The position numbers and the translations under genes were made by a program. Below the pieces are notes generated by a model. It was not told where the DNA came from. It ran no database searches and saw only the letters and a program-made list of their open reading frames with translations. Shown here piece after piece: positions 23,171-34,383 of a stretch of 64,000 nt of DNA; position 1 is the first letter of the stretch; every line of letters starts with the position of its first letter. Where the stretch lies: NCBI RefSeq assembly GCF_963678635.1, contig NC_087063.1:54263074-54327073 (forward strand), in the 5' to 3' direction. The stretch is from Symsagittifera roscoffensis. Lineage: Eukaryota > Xenacoelomorpha > Acoela > Convolutidae.

Positions 23171-24226
23171 TATAAAAACTGCTACTACTGCTTGTCCCGG
23201 CTGTAGTTTTACTTTTCTATCTAAAAAAAACTGGTACCTTGTTTTCGTCTGTTATTATTCTGTTAATTGGTTTCTCAACATACTTTTGATCCGGGTTCCT
23301 AATCCTTATTAGACCGCTGTTCAAGTCAATCATCACGTCAAAATTCCTGACAAAATCTCTGCCCAAGATGAATTGGTCGGCGTCGTCCAAATTCTCTACC
23401 ACCAGGAAGCTCATCCAAAGATCCGGTCCTCCCATGTGGAGGACCGTTATGGGCGTTCTTCCGGCTACGTAAATCGCTCCTCGATTGACTGCAGTCAGTC
23501 GGAGATTCGTCGGAATTAGATCTTCCCCCGTGAAGCCCATTCTTTCCCAAGTCTTTATCGGCATCACACTTACTACCGCGCCTGTGTCCAGAAGCCCTGT
23601 GACTCCGATTTTCTTTCCGTTGGTGTCGAGCAGATGTGCAGTCACATCTGCTTCGTATCCAATGTGTATTGCGTCTTGCTCCATCATGGCGTCATGGCCT
23701 ATCCTGCGCACTTTGAGTTCCTCCTCACCCAAATTGATCTGCCCTATCTGGTCGCTGTCTGTTTTTACATATGTCCCAGTGTAGATACTGATTCCATCTA
23801 CGTTCAGCATCACTTGATACGGTCCATAGACTTCCACGTACCGCCCATGAAGCTTCTTTATGCGAGGGCCACCCGTTGTTAGTAGTGCTCGCACAGCTCT
23901 TGATTCAGTGCATGGCTCCACCTGCCTCAGATAATCTGCGTATGTGTCCAAATGCATCAAAGTGAACTCTGATGGTTCGCTCAGATTTCTGATTACCTGG
24001 TGTCCCGCTACCGAGATTATTGATTGTATTTTGCTTCCTTGTGGCACCATACCGATCCTCTGCCCGGAGATCACATTAAGTTTCATGCTTAAACTACTTG
24101 GTGCTTTTGTTTCTTCGACTTCTGTTGCCTCGAAGGTATTCAGCTTCTCCTGTAGTTTCTCATTTTCCAATTCGAGCTTCACTTTTTGCTCGATCTCTTT
24201 CGTTACCAGTTGCTGTTGCACTCTAT
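23171..24226 (-). pseudogene. pol: Aspartic protease region of pol, element B
   Basis: A 334-codon frame (24221-23217) with a Glu/Lys-rich coiled start, then a retropepsin signature LLDTGAVVSVMP and the second conserved segment QFILGRDFVRNFDVMIDL. It closes at a frameshift in a poly-A run (23,222-23,230) just before the RT region. Confidence 0.85.
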
Positions 24227-27057
24227 TTAGAGCATCCCTCGCGGCTGCCCTATAATCAATCTTGAAGTCATCACCGGTTCCGGTTCACATGTCTCTTCTG
24301 TTACCGCATGCATCTTCTTCGTTGCCAGCTTTTTCGGTTTTTCTTTTCTGAGCGCCTCCGCCTCACTCAATAGGCCAGCCTTGTTGGCTTTCACACCCGA
24401 TAAAGCTTCCTCATACCTTGGATGCTTGATGTCTGCTACAGCATCCCAGAATTGCGGACAAACCGATTTAAAATGACAGGAAAGAAACACCTCGGGCCGA
24501 ATTTTCCAATTACTCCTCTCATGAAATCTTCATGGTCGAATTCTGACGCATCTTCGTCCTTGAGGCTACAGCCTATTGCTTTCATGCCTTGTTTGTAAGT
24601 TGGGCATGCTGACACATGATGGTCCGTCAAACTGCAGTTTGCACAAGAGCACCTCTTGTCCATATCGTACCTCGGTTTATACCAGTTGTTCCCTTAGTTT
24701 GCTGGCCCGTTGTTAAAATTGCCACAATTGTTCTTGTAATATCCAGATCTCGATGGAGGCTTCAATAAAAGTTATTCTTTTGACTTGAGCCTCAACTCCT
24801 CTGGTGTTGGCGCATTGGTTGAGAGTGGTGTGTAAAATGTTGCCAACATTGTTCGAAGTTCATCATTCTTCACACCATCGATGAACTTTGAGGCTACTGC
24901 CAGGTTCATCCTCCTGTTCGACTCGTCATGTTGGATGCGCCTTCTTAGCATTTCCAAATCGTCTAAAAACTTGTCTATCGTCTCATCGTCTCGTTGCCTC
25001 CGTTTCTCGAATCGCATCATTGCCTGGTGCCCCTGCACCCCTGATCCACAACGATTTAACAAGATTTCAAACTTTTCTCAGCTGTGTCCCGCTGGTTTTG
25101 CTTTTTTGCCATCACACAGTTTAGGGATGTCCCTTCCAAGTTACTGGTGAGCGCACTGCACTCCTGCCTTTCTGACAGGTCTTCTTCCTCAAAATGCAGT
25201 TTCATCACCTCTATCCAGGTATCAATGCAGCCATCAGATTCGTCTTTATAGCATCTTGGTTTCTTATAAACCCTTGTGGGCTTTTCGGTACGTTCATTGG
25301 TTCTAGATGACCTCAAAAGGAATGTCTCCAAAGACCTGTTTAGGTGTTCAAAGGCTGTGGCCATTGCTGTAGCATCTCTTGAATGCCCCGCCTGAGTATC
25401 ATCGCCCCCTGATACGGGTTCTGTATTGGGTACATCTCTTCAATCCGAATCGCCGGGATTGTTTCTTCCTTGGCTCGCATGACTCATCCCTGGGCCTGCA
25501 AGACTCCTGTTCATGGAATCACCTCTCCCAGTCGCATGTGTGCCTTGCTTCGGTCGTTCGTTTGAAGTCTGTCCATTGCCAGTTGAACTTCCTCTGAAGT
25601 TTGGGCCCCATTTTCTATTATCCCCTGTTGTATAGCCTGCTGAACTGCCCCTACCTCTAGTGGATCCATATGTTCTTCTCCTATTTTGTTGGTCATTGAA
25701 TTTCACCCTCGGCTTCCTGCTGGGACCTCCTGAGTTCAGTTCCCCCTCTCATGGTCCACTCCTGCTGCCTAGTAGCCCGTCCAACCTGTCCATACTAGCC
25801 TGAGTTCGCCTCTCCATCATCGCATCTATCTTTGTGTCAAGAGTCCCAAGAGACTGCTCTTGCTGAGTTCTAAACTTCTCAATGTCGTCTCTTAATCGTA
25901 ACTCTCTCTGTTCCGCTTCTCTTGTCATTCGCGAAAATTTCTTCGCTATTTGTTCGTCCGCTCTTTCCTTCAAACGCTTTTTTCTTCTACCAACTTCCTG
26001 TCTATTGCGGTTTATTTCTTCCCGCAAACTTTCTCTTTCAACTTGGACTGCTCTCTCTAGTTCACTCATTCTTATGGACATCTGTTCATTTTGCTCTCCT
26101 ATGCTGCCCAATATGTTGTTCAAGGCTTCTTCAGTTGATGCTCCGTTATCCACTAGTGGCGTCACAAGTGGCGGTTCCACCCTGTCGATCCCAGGTAGCT
26201 TGGTGCTGGTCGAGATTCGGGCTTTGATTCTCTGCCTCGATGTCTTTTCATTATCCACCTCTGGATCCGCCCGTGCGTTTCTTAGCCCTGTGTTTCTATT
26301 CTCTCCAGTTTGCATTTCCGAGTTCGTCATACTTACAAATTTTCTTGACTGGCCTGATGTGTTTGTGGTTTTGATTATTGTCCTCACTACACCAAATTGG
26401 TCCATGATACCAGTCCCTCTGTCGGTGTATGCTTCATTCTCCTGATCCGAACTATTGAGGCTGACTTGAGATCCAAAGTCAGCTTGCTCTTCGTCATCTT
26501 CTTCTTCTTCCTGGGATTCACCTTCATCGCCTGTACCCACTTCCATGGTGAATGGAAAGATGTGTCTAAAAGTATTCTTTACTCTTTCTGAAAACGATGA
26601 GGACGTTGCCTGTTTCTCCGTCACGCCTGCCATCATGGTGTTGTTTGTCGGAGATCTTCTAGTTGCCACAATTTCAGTAGAGATGTCGGACAGTTGCGAC
26701 ATCTCCTCTCGGTCCAGTGTTCCGGTGGAAGCGGCAAAATCTTGGCCTTGCTCTACCGGGGTAGATTCACTCACCAGCCTTCTGTTTCCTCTCCCTCCGG
26801 TCCATGTATTTCCTGGTTCTCATACATGGCCTGGTTCAGATGGACCTCCACTTCTAGCATCGCTTTTTGCTTTGCTCTTCTGAGGACTTTTGACTCCTGG
26901 TCTCAACCATTCTGCCTGAAACCGTGTCCCCTTTGTCGGTCCGGGTTCGTGTGATCCTTTCCATAGAAGAGTCGGTCATTACTCTTCTCTGTTTCTCAGG
27001 TATGAATTTCTTGGAGCTATCACCTAGTTTAGGTATCCTTGATTTGTCTAGACTCAT
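24227..27057 (-). pseudogene. gag: gag of element B (multiple frameshifts)
   Basis: Start ATG at 27057 (MSLDKSRIPK), matching C and D. Pieces: 27057-26854, 26774-25749, 25706-25440, 25364-25056, 25062-24772, 24663-24436 and 24490-24227. Recognisable are the acidic patch, the long coiled coil (25749-26120), the retrotransposon gag capsid region (KKPRCYKDESDGCIDTWIEV ...) and the first zinc knuckle (CANCSLTDHHVSAC). The second knuckle is disrupted by a deletion near 24,485. Confidence 0.85.
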
Positions 27058-27814
27058 ACTCAATTTACCACTTCTTTTTACCTATACACTCAATTCGATT
27101 GCTAATGTCCTTTTGATTTGACTACTGATAAAAATAACACATCAAATTCCAAAAGTTTCTTTTAAATAGTGACCGCGAATCCTTGTATGTTATCACGGTG
27201 CAGCGTATATACAATTTATTCACAATAATTGATTGTTAGTTGTAAGATGTGAAGCTAGGACAGTATGATGATATCAGTCTGTTTAAAAGATAGTGTGTTC
27301 ACTACCCAATCAAGCACAAATACTTTTGATTTAAAACCAAAACTGACAAAATTAATTTGAAAGAATTCTATGAAAAACGTATGTGTTTTGTACTTTTAGT
27401 CAGTCGCAGTACAATAGTCGAACTTGTATATAAAGAAAGAGATTTCCCTGCTTGGTGCTGCACCAAACAGACAAAACTTGAAGGCAGTAATTTTCTCAAG
27501 AGGGCGTCTATTGCACCCACCTAGTCCTGTGTTACCTATCTGCCTTCAGACTGCCCGAGCTAGACCTACTAAAAATCCTCAGGGCAGTCACCTTTCTCAA
27601 AAAAGTTTTTGATTTGAGTCCACACTAATGAGTCACACACTCTTGATCAAGTTAGACTTAGTGTCGCGAATGTCCGAGTTTAAACCTGTTTTGATTTGAT
27701 TTTTCACAAAAGGCAAGTTACCAGTGCAGTCACTGGTTCCCAACCTATCTCCTAATAACCTAATACCCTTAACTACTTTCTATTCTGTTGTCTTCTTAAG
27801 TTTTGACAAAATAA

Positions 27815-27990
27815 TAACCCTCCGGATTGCGAAAATCGGACCCCTCCGGACTGGCAAAATTGGGACCCCTCCCGATTGGGACCCTTCCTGTTTTGTAAAG
27901 ATTTAGACCCCTCCGGATTGGGACCTCTCCATATTCGTAAAAATTTAGACCCCTCCGGATTGGGACCCCTCCGTATTCGTAAAGATAGCT
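27815..27990 (-). repeat. Cluster of CCGGA-type minisatellite units in B leader
   Basis: About eight imperfect units of GACCCCTCCGGATTGG (plus-strand view), spaced 17-35 bases. The same cluster occurs in C (34,012-34,151) and D (60,929-61,005) with different unit numbers, showing repeat-number change. Confidence 0.8.
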
Positions 27991-28370
27991 TCTCAGAGGC
28001 TTTCTAAATTTCCAACCTATACTCTTCCGGATACGTTCTCCGATGCTATTATGCTGTTTGAATCAACTAGGAAGGTTGTGTCCCAAGACCCTTCCGGATT
28101 GAAATTAAGCCTCTTATTCGATGATTCACCCTAACGGTGAAGGGTCTTATCGCTAGCCTAATTTCGGCTCGACTAAGGTTTTCTAGTTCCCTAAGCCTTC
28201 CCTTTTTGTCTAGAACAGCGTAAAATTGCCTTATTCAACTGTTTCTACTCTTTGGTAGGGGTGTAAGGGCTTTCCAAAAAATTTTCTATAAAACATGAAA
28301 GGTCTACCTTCTCGAATTGGTGAATTTGCTAAAAACAATCCTAAAAAATTTCCACGCTGACTTTTTTGAA

Positions 28371-29160
28371 AAACTGATATTTTTATTAGTAAGCTAAGCT
28401 AATTTCTGATCTAATGTTACCAAGATCAACTGGATCTGTCCAGTAGTTTCAAAGTTATTAACCGAAACGTCTTTTTTCTAAAGTCAAAAAATTTCTCTCC
28501 TATAGGTTCCGCCTAACTTTTTCTACAATTCTTTTCTTTTCGACCCAAAAATTATTGATCCGAGCTCAGAAGGCCTATGTTTTTCTAGTTCAATGCAAAA
28601 AACCCAATCTAAAACGCTCTAGTTGAAAAAATTTGCAAAAAACTATGCTATTTGGACACCTCCGGATTGATGAATCCACTGAATCAAACACGTTAAGTTC
28701 GATTTCTCTGTAACCCGGAAGGTTATTGGCAAACGGATTTTAGAAACTGTCAGTTTTTTTTTGAAAAACTGATATTTCTATTAGAAACCTAAGCTAATTT
28801 TTGATCTAATGGTACCAAGATCAACTGGATCTGTCCAGTAGTTCCAAAGTTATTAACCGAAACGTCTTTTTTCTAAAGTCAAAAAATTTGTCTCTTATAG
28901 GTTCCGCCTAACTTTTTCTGCAATTCTGTTCTTTTCGACCCAAAAATTATTGATCCGAATTGAAAAGGCCTATATTCATCTAGTTCAATGCAAAAAACCC
29001 GATCTTAAACGCTCTAGCTGAAAAAATTTGCAAAAAACTATGCTATTTGGACCCCTCCGGATTGATGAATCCACTGAATCAAACACGTTAAGTTCGATTT
29101 CTCTGTAACCCGGAAGGTTATCGGCAAACGGATTTTAGAACCTGTCGGTTCACCAGTGGA
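28371..29160 (-). repeat. Tandem duplication of about 395 bp in B leader
   Basis: The stretch beginning AAACTGATAT at 28371 recurs at 28766 with only a few percent difference, including the GATCAACTGGATCTGTCCAG block and the hairpin block CTCCGGATTGATGAATCCAC ... CCCGGAAGG. C and D have one copy. Confidence 0.85.
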
Positions 29161-30370
29161 CGTTGTCCGAACAACTATTTTTACGGTCCTGACTCAAAAA
29201 TTTCAAAAGTTTTTCTAATTTTTTTAGTGTTCTGTTTTTTTTTCTTCAAAAATCACGAAATTTCGGTTTTTGGTACCACAATAGTTCCAACCACTTCTGA
29301 ACTAAACCCAACTGGTTCTACCTATTATACTAGCACAGTTACGATGTAATTCACTAATTTAGCGCGTTTTTCCGTTTCAAAAATATCGATATCTCATTAA
29401 TCGCGATTTGTTGGGGGATCAAAATATCGCAATTTCGACCCTAAAAACCGGTCCGCTTACTGTGTTTTTCACTGAAAAACGATATAGGAGTATTAATATA
29501 GGCTGCATAAGTAATAATACTAGTAATACTAGTCCCCTCCGGATTTGTTCAATATCCGAATTAAGGTGCGTAACTCGGAAATTCGCAGTTCGGTGAAGGG
29601 TCACTACAGTGCAGCACTGTCGAGCCCCCAACAGATTACTATCTTATTTTTTTTTGTAGCAAAAGGGATACAAAAGTTGTTAACGACACCCAACAGTCGA
29701 CTGTTGTTGTCGTTGAGCCCCCTCTTGTCACTCCTTGTACTGCTTGCCGGATCAGTCTTCTTCACCAATCCCGAGACCCCTCCGGATTGAGCGCAAATCA
29801 GCAGACCCTTCCGGATTGAGCGCAAATTAGCATTAACGTGCCTAAATAAATAACCCTACAGTACAAGCATCAAAAACGGGCCAAAAAAATGATCGTAACG
29901 ATCCTGATTGATATAAATGCCTGTAAGATTAATAAATCTATCAACAACAAACGGTAGGGTCGGATCACATCTTGTCTGGGGGGATGATTTCTACTGATTT
30001 TATACTTTTTTGCCGTTTTTGTTTTTTTCCGGTTATTTTTTTAATGTTTTTGTTTTTTTCTTGGGCACTATACTAGTTTTTGTTTGGTTTTCTATATATA
30101 TTTCAGTGTTTTTGGTCACGCACCACTAAGGAAATGACGGGACCCCCATCATTTGAGGAGTATTAATATAGGCGAATCCCCCCACCCTTCCTGGTTCGTG
30201 AATTTTTGGTCTTAACTAGGTTAAAAAGCTATTCACGTTAATTCGGAAGGCTTCCGCGTTCCGAATTTCCCCTCCGCCCCGGCGGTTAGGGCCTATTAAG
30301 GGCGTTATTATGAGCATCCGCTCGGCGCGGAGTGCTCGTTAACGGTTCTGCCGGTCATGATCTTAAAAAA

Positions 30371-30391
30371 GAATAACACCCAGGAGCGCCA
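30371..30391 (-). promoter_or_regulatory. Primer binding site of element B
   Basis: Minus-strand TGGCGCTCCTGGGTGTTAT starts 12 bases after the LTR end. The identical string with the same spacing occurs in C (32021) and D (58943). TGG at the start is what pairing with a tRNA 3' CCA requires. I cannot name the tRNA. Confidence 0.7.
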
Positions 30392-30403
30392 TAAAAACAT
30401 ACA

Positions 30404-30645
30404 TGTAACATTCGCCCGGAAGATACATATCGACGGATAACAAAACTAAGTCTTAAGACGACTGGCTAGCGTCTAAACAGAGCTTTACATGCTTTTAACC
30501 GTCTCTACCAAGCCAGTAATTTTGGTGGTCTTTCTAACATCGGGTCGACAAAAAACGTTACTGCTTTTGGCTTCGGTCAAAACACTCAAATTAACTAGAT
30601 TCCATGCAGAAATAGGGAGCTCATGGCTGGGTCTCAGTATCCACA
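30404..30645 (-). repeat. Truncated 5' LTR of element B (242 bp)
   Basis: Plus-strand TGTAACATTCGCCCGG at 30404 is the inner LTR end. The sequence matches C's LTR 31,768-32,008 in reverse complement up to 30645, where it switches abruptly to the 33-base tail that precedes C's LTR. The outer 1.1 kb of this LTR is missing. Confidence 0.85.
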
Positions 30646-30678
30646 GAGAGACTTGAGTAATCTCTTGAGGAGGGAGGT
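30646..30678 (+). other. 33-base remnant of an internal 3' end with PPT, before C's 5' LTR
   Basis: GAGAGACTTGAG... AGGAGGGAGG here equals the 33 bases preceding C's 3' LTR (56785-56817). A 5' LTR should be flanked by host DNA, not by element-internal PPT sequence. LTR1 was therefore once the 3' LTR of another copy whose body has been lost. Confidence 0.85.
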
Positions 30679-31403
30679 TGTTACATTGTTCTTTCTAACC
30701 ACAAAGTTTCTTAGTTTTAATATTCAGGACAATAAACAAGCAAGATTTCCGAAGGGAAGGAGCATAGTAGGATAATTTTAGCTTGTTGGTTGGCAGGACT
30801 GTCCTGCAAGCCAACACCTTTTAAATCTAGGAGAAAAAGTTTTAATCGGGACATTGACACTGGAAGTCAGAAAATATGTTTTATCTTAGGTTGTATCCTC
30901 AAAGTGCAGGTTAATGAGAGAATTTTAAGGCTATAGTGATGTAGTATGATGCCATTTATATTCTGCAGTGAGTCGATGTGACGTAGATAAAAGTAATTTT
31001 GTGCATTTTGCAAATTCTGTTCGATGACATTGTAACCATTTAGAACATTGCGCGATTCAATGAGGACATTGACCGGACTGACCGGGGAGTATGTGACATT
31101 CGACCAGAATGTGAAAATGCAATCTCTGCAGAATTCGGAATTTTAGCAGTAAGCCTTCCGGATTGGTGTTTTTTAAGAACTAAGGGCGTTATTGGAACGT
31201 TTAGCCAAACGGTGAGGGCTGGAATATTCTAGTATTTTAAAATTTTAAAAATTCGAATGATGACGTCACATTTCTGAGAAATGCTGAAACGGCCATTTTA
31301 GCAAAAAGAACTAAGAAAAACAGAACAACTTTATCTGTGATTGCGAACAGAACGAAAATCGGAATTAAAGAAAACGACAACGAATTACAGAGAACGTTCC
31401 GAG

Positions 31404-31453
31404 TTGCAACTATTGTGCTGCTACAATAGTTGCAAGGCCGTTGCGAACAACGG
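31404..31453 (+). other. Two adjacent perfect hairpins in LTR1
   Basis: First: 13-bp perfect stem (31404-31416 with 31423-31435) around a 6-base loop. Second: CCGTTG-CGAA-CAACGG, 6 bp with a tetraloop (31438-31453). Both recur in LTR2: the first hairpin in both halves of its duplication, the second intact only in the first half. B has decayed versions. They may act in the RNA or serve as protein sites. Confidence 0.65.
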
Positions 31454-31471
31454 TGAAGGGTAAGAAACCAG

Positions 31472-31536
31472 CCTTCCGGATTGGGAAGAAATCGAGATCA
31501 ACGGGCTTGATTCAGCGGATTCAAGAATCCGGAAGG
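31472..31536 (+). other. Long-stem element CCTTCCGGATT/AATCCGGAAGG in LTR1
   Basis: A perfect 11-bp stem (31472-31482 with 31526-31536) encloses about 43 bases containing AATCGA and TTGATT...GCGGATTCA. The same arrangement, including the enclosed bases, recurs in the leader at 33251-33315 and in B and D. Confidence 0.65.
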
Positions 31537-32020
31537 GTCTCGGGACGGAAAACTTTTATTGACTCGTGTGAACTTTTAGCATCCTGTCATGTCCTGACTT
31601 GAATTTAATTGATATTTGGATTAGTTTTGACAAGGATGAGGTGCTAAGAGTTGGGGGGAAAGGGTTGATCCATCTTCGATGGAGATGATGATTTTTTTCT
31701 ACTGAACAAAAACAATAGTAATATAATAAGTAGTAGCCCTGTTTTTAGGAGTGACCTCGTGGTCGGGGGATACTGAGACCCAGCCATGAGCTCACTATCT
31801 TTGCATGTAATTCAGTTAATTTGAGCGTTCTGGTCGAAGCCGGAGAACAGTAACGTTTTTGTCGACCCGATGTTAGAAAAGACCACCGAAAAGTACTGGC
31901 TTAGTAGAGACGGTGAAAAACATGCAAAGCTCTTTTTAGACGCTAGCCAGTCGTCTTAAGACTTAGTTTTGTTATCCGTCGATATGTATCTTCCGGGCGA
32001 ATCTTACATGTATGTTTTTA

Positions 32021-32041
32021 TGGCGCTCCTGGGTGTTATCC
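32021..32041 (+). promoter_or_regulatory. Primer binding site of element C
   Basis: TGGCGCTCCTGGGTGTTATC, 12 bases after the LTR end at 32008; identical in D and nearly so in B. Confidence 0.7.
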
Positions 32042-33250
32042 TTTTATAACATCATGACCGGCGGAACCGTTAACGAGCACTCCGCGCCGAGCGGATGCTC
32101 ACATTAACGCCCTTAAATAGGCCTAAACCGCCGGGGCGGAAGGGTAGTTCGGAACGCGGAGGCCTTCCGGATTGCCGTGAATAGTTTTTTAACCTAATTA
32201 AGACCGAAAATTCACGAACCAGGAAGGGTGGGGGGATCGGCCGTCTCCTCGTCCCCTGAGTGGTTGGTGACCAAAAACACTTAAAGATATAAGTAAAACC
32301 AAACAAAAAATAGTATAGTACCCAAGAAAAACAAAAAACATAAAAAACAACCGAAAAAACCAAAAACAGTAAAAAAGTAAAAAATCAGTAGAAATCATCC
32401 CCCCAGACAAGATGTGATTCAACCCCCCCGTTTGTTGTTGATAGATATATTGTTGTTACAGGCATTTATATCAGTCAGGATCGTTACGATCAATTTTGTG
32501 GCCCGTTTGTGAGGCTTGTACTGTAGGGTTATTTGAGCATTTAAGCACGTTAATGATAAATTGCGCTCAATCCAGAAGGGTCAGCTGATTTGCGCTCAAT
32601 TCGGAAGGGTCTTGGGTGAAGACCGATCCGGCAAGCAGTACAAGGAGCAACAAGAAGGGGCTCAACGACAACAACAATCGACTGTTGGGTATCGTTAACA
32701 AGTTTTGTATCCCTTTTGGCACAAAAAGTAAGATAGTAATCTGTGGGGGGCTCGACAGTGCTGCACTGTAGTGACCCTTCACCGAACTGCGAATATCCGA
32801 GTTAAGCACCCTAATTCGGATATTAAGGAAACCCGGAGGGGTATAGTATTACTAATATTATTATTTATATAGCCTATATTAATAGTCTTATATCGTTTTT
32901 CAGTGAAAAACAACGAAAACAGACCGGTTGTTAGGGTCAAAATAGCGATATTTGATCCCCCCACAAGTCGCGATTTTTGAAATATCGATATTTTTTGAAA
33001 CGGAAAAAAGCGCTAAGTTAGTGTGTTACATCGTAACTGCACTACCACAATAGATAGAACCGGTTAAACTAAGTTCGAAGGTGGTTGGAACTATTTTGGT
33101 ACCGAAAACTGAAATTTCGTGATTTTTGAGAAAACGGAACACTATAAATTTAGAAAATTTTTTGAAATTTTTGAGTTACGACAGTAAAAATAGTTGTTCG
33201 GACAAAGTCCACTAGTGAATCTACGAGTTTTAAAAACCACCACCCGAAAG

Positions 33251-33315
33251 CCTTCCGGGTTGCAGAGGAATCGAACATAACGTGTTTGATTTAGTGGATT
33301 CATCAATCCGGAGGG
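33251..33315 (+). other. Leader copy of the CCTTCCGG stem element
   Basis: CCTTCCGGGTTG (33251-33262) can pair over 12 bp, with two G-U pairs, with CAATCCGGAGGG (33304-33315). The enclosed bases match those of the LTR copy at 31472-31536 (AATCGA ... TTTGATT..GTGGATTCA). Confidence 0.6.
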
Positions 33316-34011
33316 GTCCAGGTAGCATAGTTTTTCGCAAATTTTCTCAACTAAAGCATTTTAGATCGGGTCTTTTGCATTGAACTAGAAGAATATAGGC
33401 CTTCTGAGCTCGGATAAATAATTTTTAGGTCGAAAGGACCAGAATTGCGGAAAAAGTTAGGTGGAACCTATAAGTGAGAAATATTTTGAGTTTGCAAGAA
33501 AGACGTTTTGGCTGATAACTTTTCGACAACTGGACAGATCTGGTTAATCTTGGTACCATTAAATCAGAAATTAGCTGAACTTACTAGTAGAGAAAAGAAT
33601 TACTCGAAAAAGCGAGCGAGAAAATTTTTGGAGATTGTTTTTAGCAAATTACACAAATCCGGAGGTGTACACCCTTCACGTTTTATAAATTTTTCTGAAA
33701 AACCCTTAGACCCCTACCAAAAGGTAATAGCGGTTGAATAAAGTAACTTTAGGCCATTCTAGACCAAAAGGGAGGGCTAAAGGCACAGCAAAAGCTTAAT
33801 CGAGCCGAAGTTAGGCCAGCGATAAGACCCTTCACCGTTGGTGTGAATTGTCAAATAAGAAGCTTAACTTCAATCCGGAAGGGTCTAGGAAGGTAGCACA
33901 TACCCTTCCCAGTTAATTGAAAGAGCATAATTGCATCGGAGAATGTATCAGGAGGGGTATAGGTTGAAAAAAGGAAATCTCCGAAAAGCTACTTTTTACA
34001 AAACCGGAGGG

Positions 34012-34151
34012 CTCCCAATCCGGAGGGGTCAAACATTTTCAAGTTAGGAGGGGTCCGAATCCGGAGGGGTCCGAATCCGGAGGGGTCTTATAGTTGCTAA
34101 TTCGGAGGGGTCCAAATCCGGAAGGGTCCTATTTGTGCCAATCCGGAGGGG
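34012..34151 (+). repeat. CCGGA minisatellite in C leader
   Basis: About seven imperfect units of AATCCGGAGGGGTCC, some directly adjacent (34,060-34,086), with spacers up to 25 bases. D has only three units at the same place. Confidence 0.85.
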
Positions 34152-34383
34152 TATTATTTTATTAAGGACTTAGGTAGATGAAAGAAAGACTAAAAAGTGA
34201 GAGGTATTAGGTTATTAGCAAACAGGCTAGGTATCAGTGACTGCACTGGTAACTTGCCTTTCAATAAGAACCAGACTAATACAGAACAGGTCCGAACTCG
34301 GATATTCGCGACACTAAGTCTAAATTAAAAAGGGCGTGATTCATTGGTGTGGATTGAAACATAATACGTTTTTGGGAAAAGTG

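Larger units (their letters stand above)
27058..30403 (-). other. 5' leader of element B (about 3.3 kb, noncoding)
   Basis: Long untranslated region between the LTR end and gag, homologous throughout to the 2.9 kb leaders of C and D. It is longer because it carries a 395-base tandem duplication. It is rich in the block CCCCTCCGGATTGG and related forms (plus strand), in T tracts, and in short inverted repeats. Short open frames present in C and D are interrupted here, so I treat the region as noncoding. Confidence 0.8.
6841..30645 (-). mobile_element. Element B: near full-length giant gypsy-type retrotransposon, pseudogenised
   Basis: Read right to left: truncated 5' LTR (30645-30404), PBS, 3.3 kb leader, gag-PR-RT-RH-IN-macro (27057-17523), cistron 2 with SGNH hydrolase (17126-15271), cistron 3 (15072-8570), PPT, and a 1,327 bp LTR (8167-6841). 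With a full 5' LTR it would be about 24.9 kb. It is the only copy in the window that keeps all modules, but almost every reading frame carries frameshifts or stops. Protein-level differences from C are visible throughout, so it is clearly older than C and D. Confidence 0.9.
30679..32008 (+). repeat. 5' LTR of element C (LTR1), 1,330 bp
   Basis: Starts TGTTACATTG immediately after AGGAGGGAGG and ends CGAATCTTACA, 12 bases before the PBS. AATAAA lies near its start (30731). The conserved CCGGGGAGTATGTG block is at 31082-31095. Two hairpins (31404-31453) and a long stem of CCTTCCGGATT with AATCCGGAAGG (31472-31536) are present. A donor-like GGGTAAGAA at 31458 follows the second hairpin. No coding region. 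Confidence 0.9.

Noticed and set aside
32070-32422. Hydrophobic minus-strand frames (also 59021-59343)
   Set aside because: They read the A-rich, AAAAACC-type noncoding leader backwards; the Phe/Leu richness is a composition effect.
33508-33741. 77-codon leader frame also open in D (60430-60684)
   Set aside because: The equivalent B sequence has several stops and indels; similarity of C and D is explained by their recent common origin.
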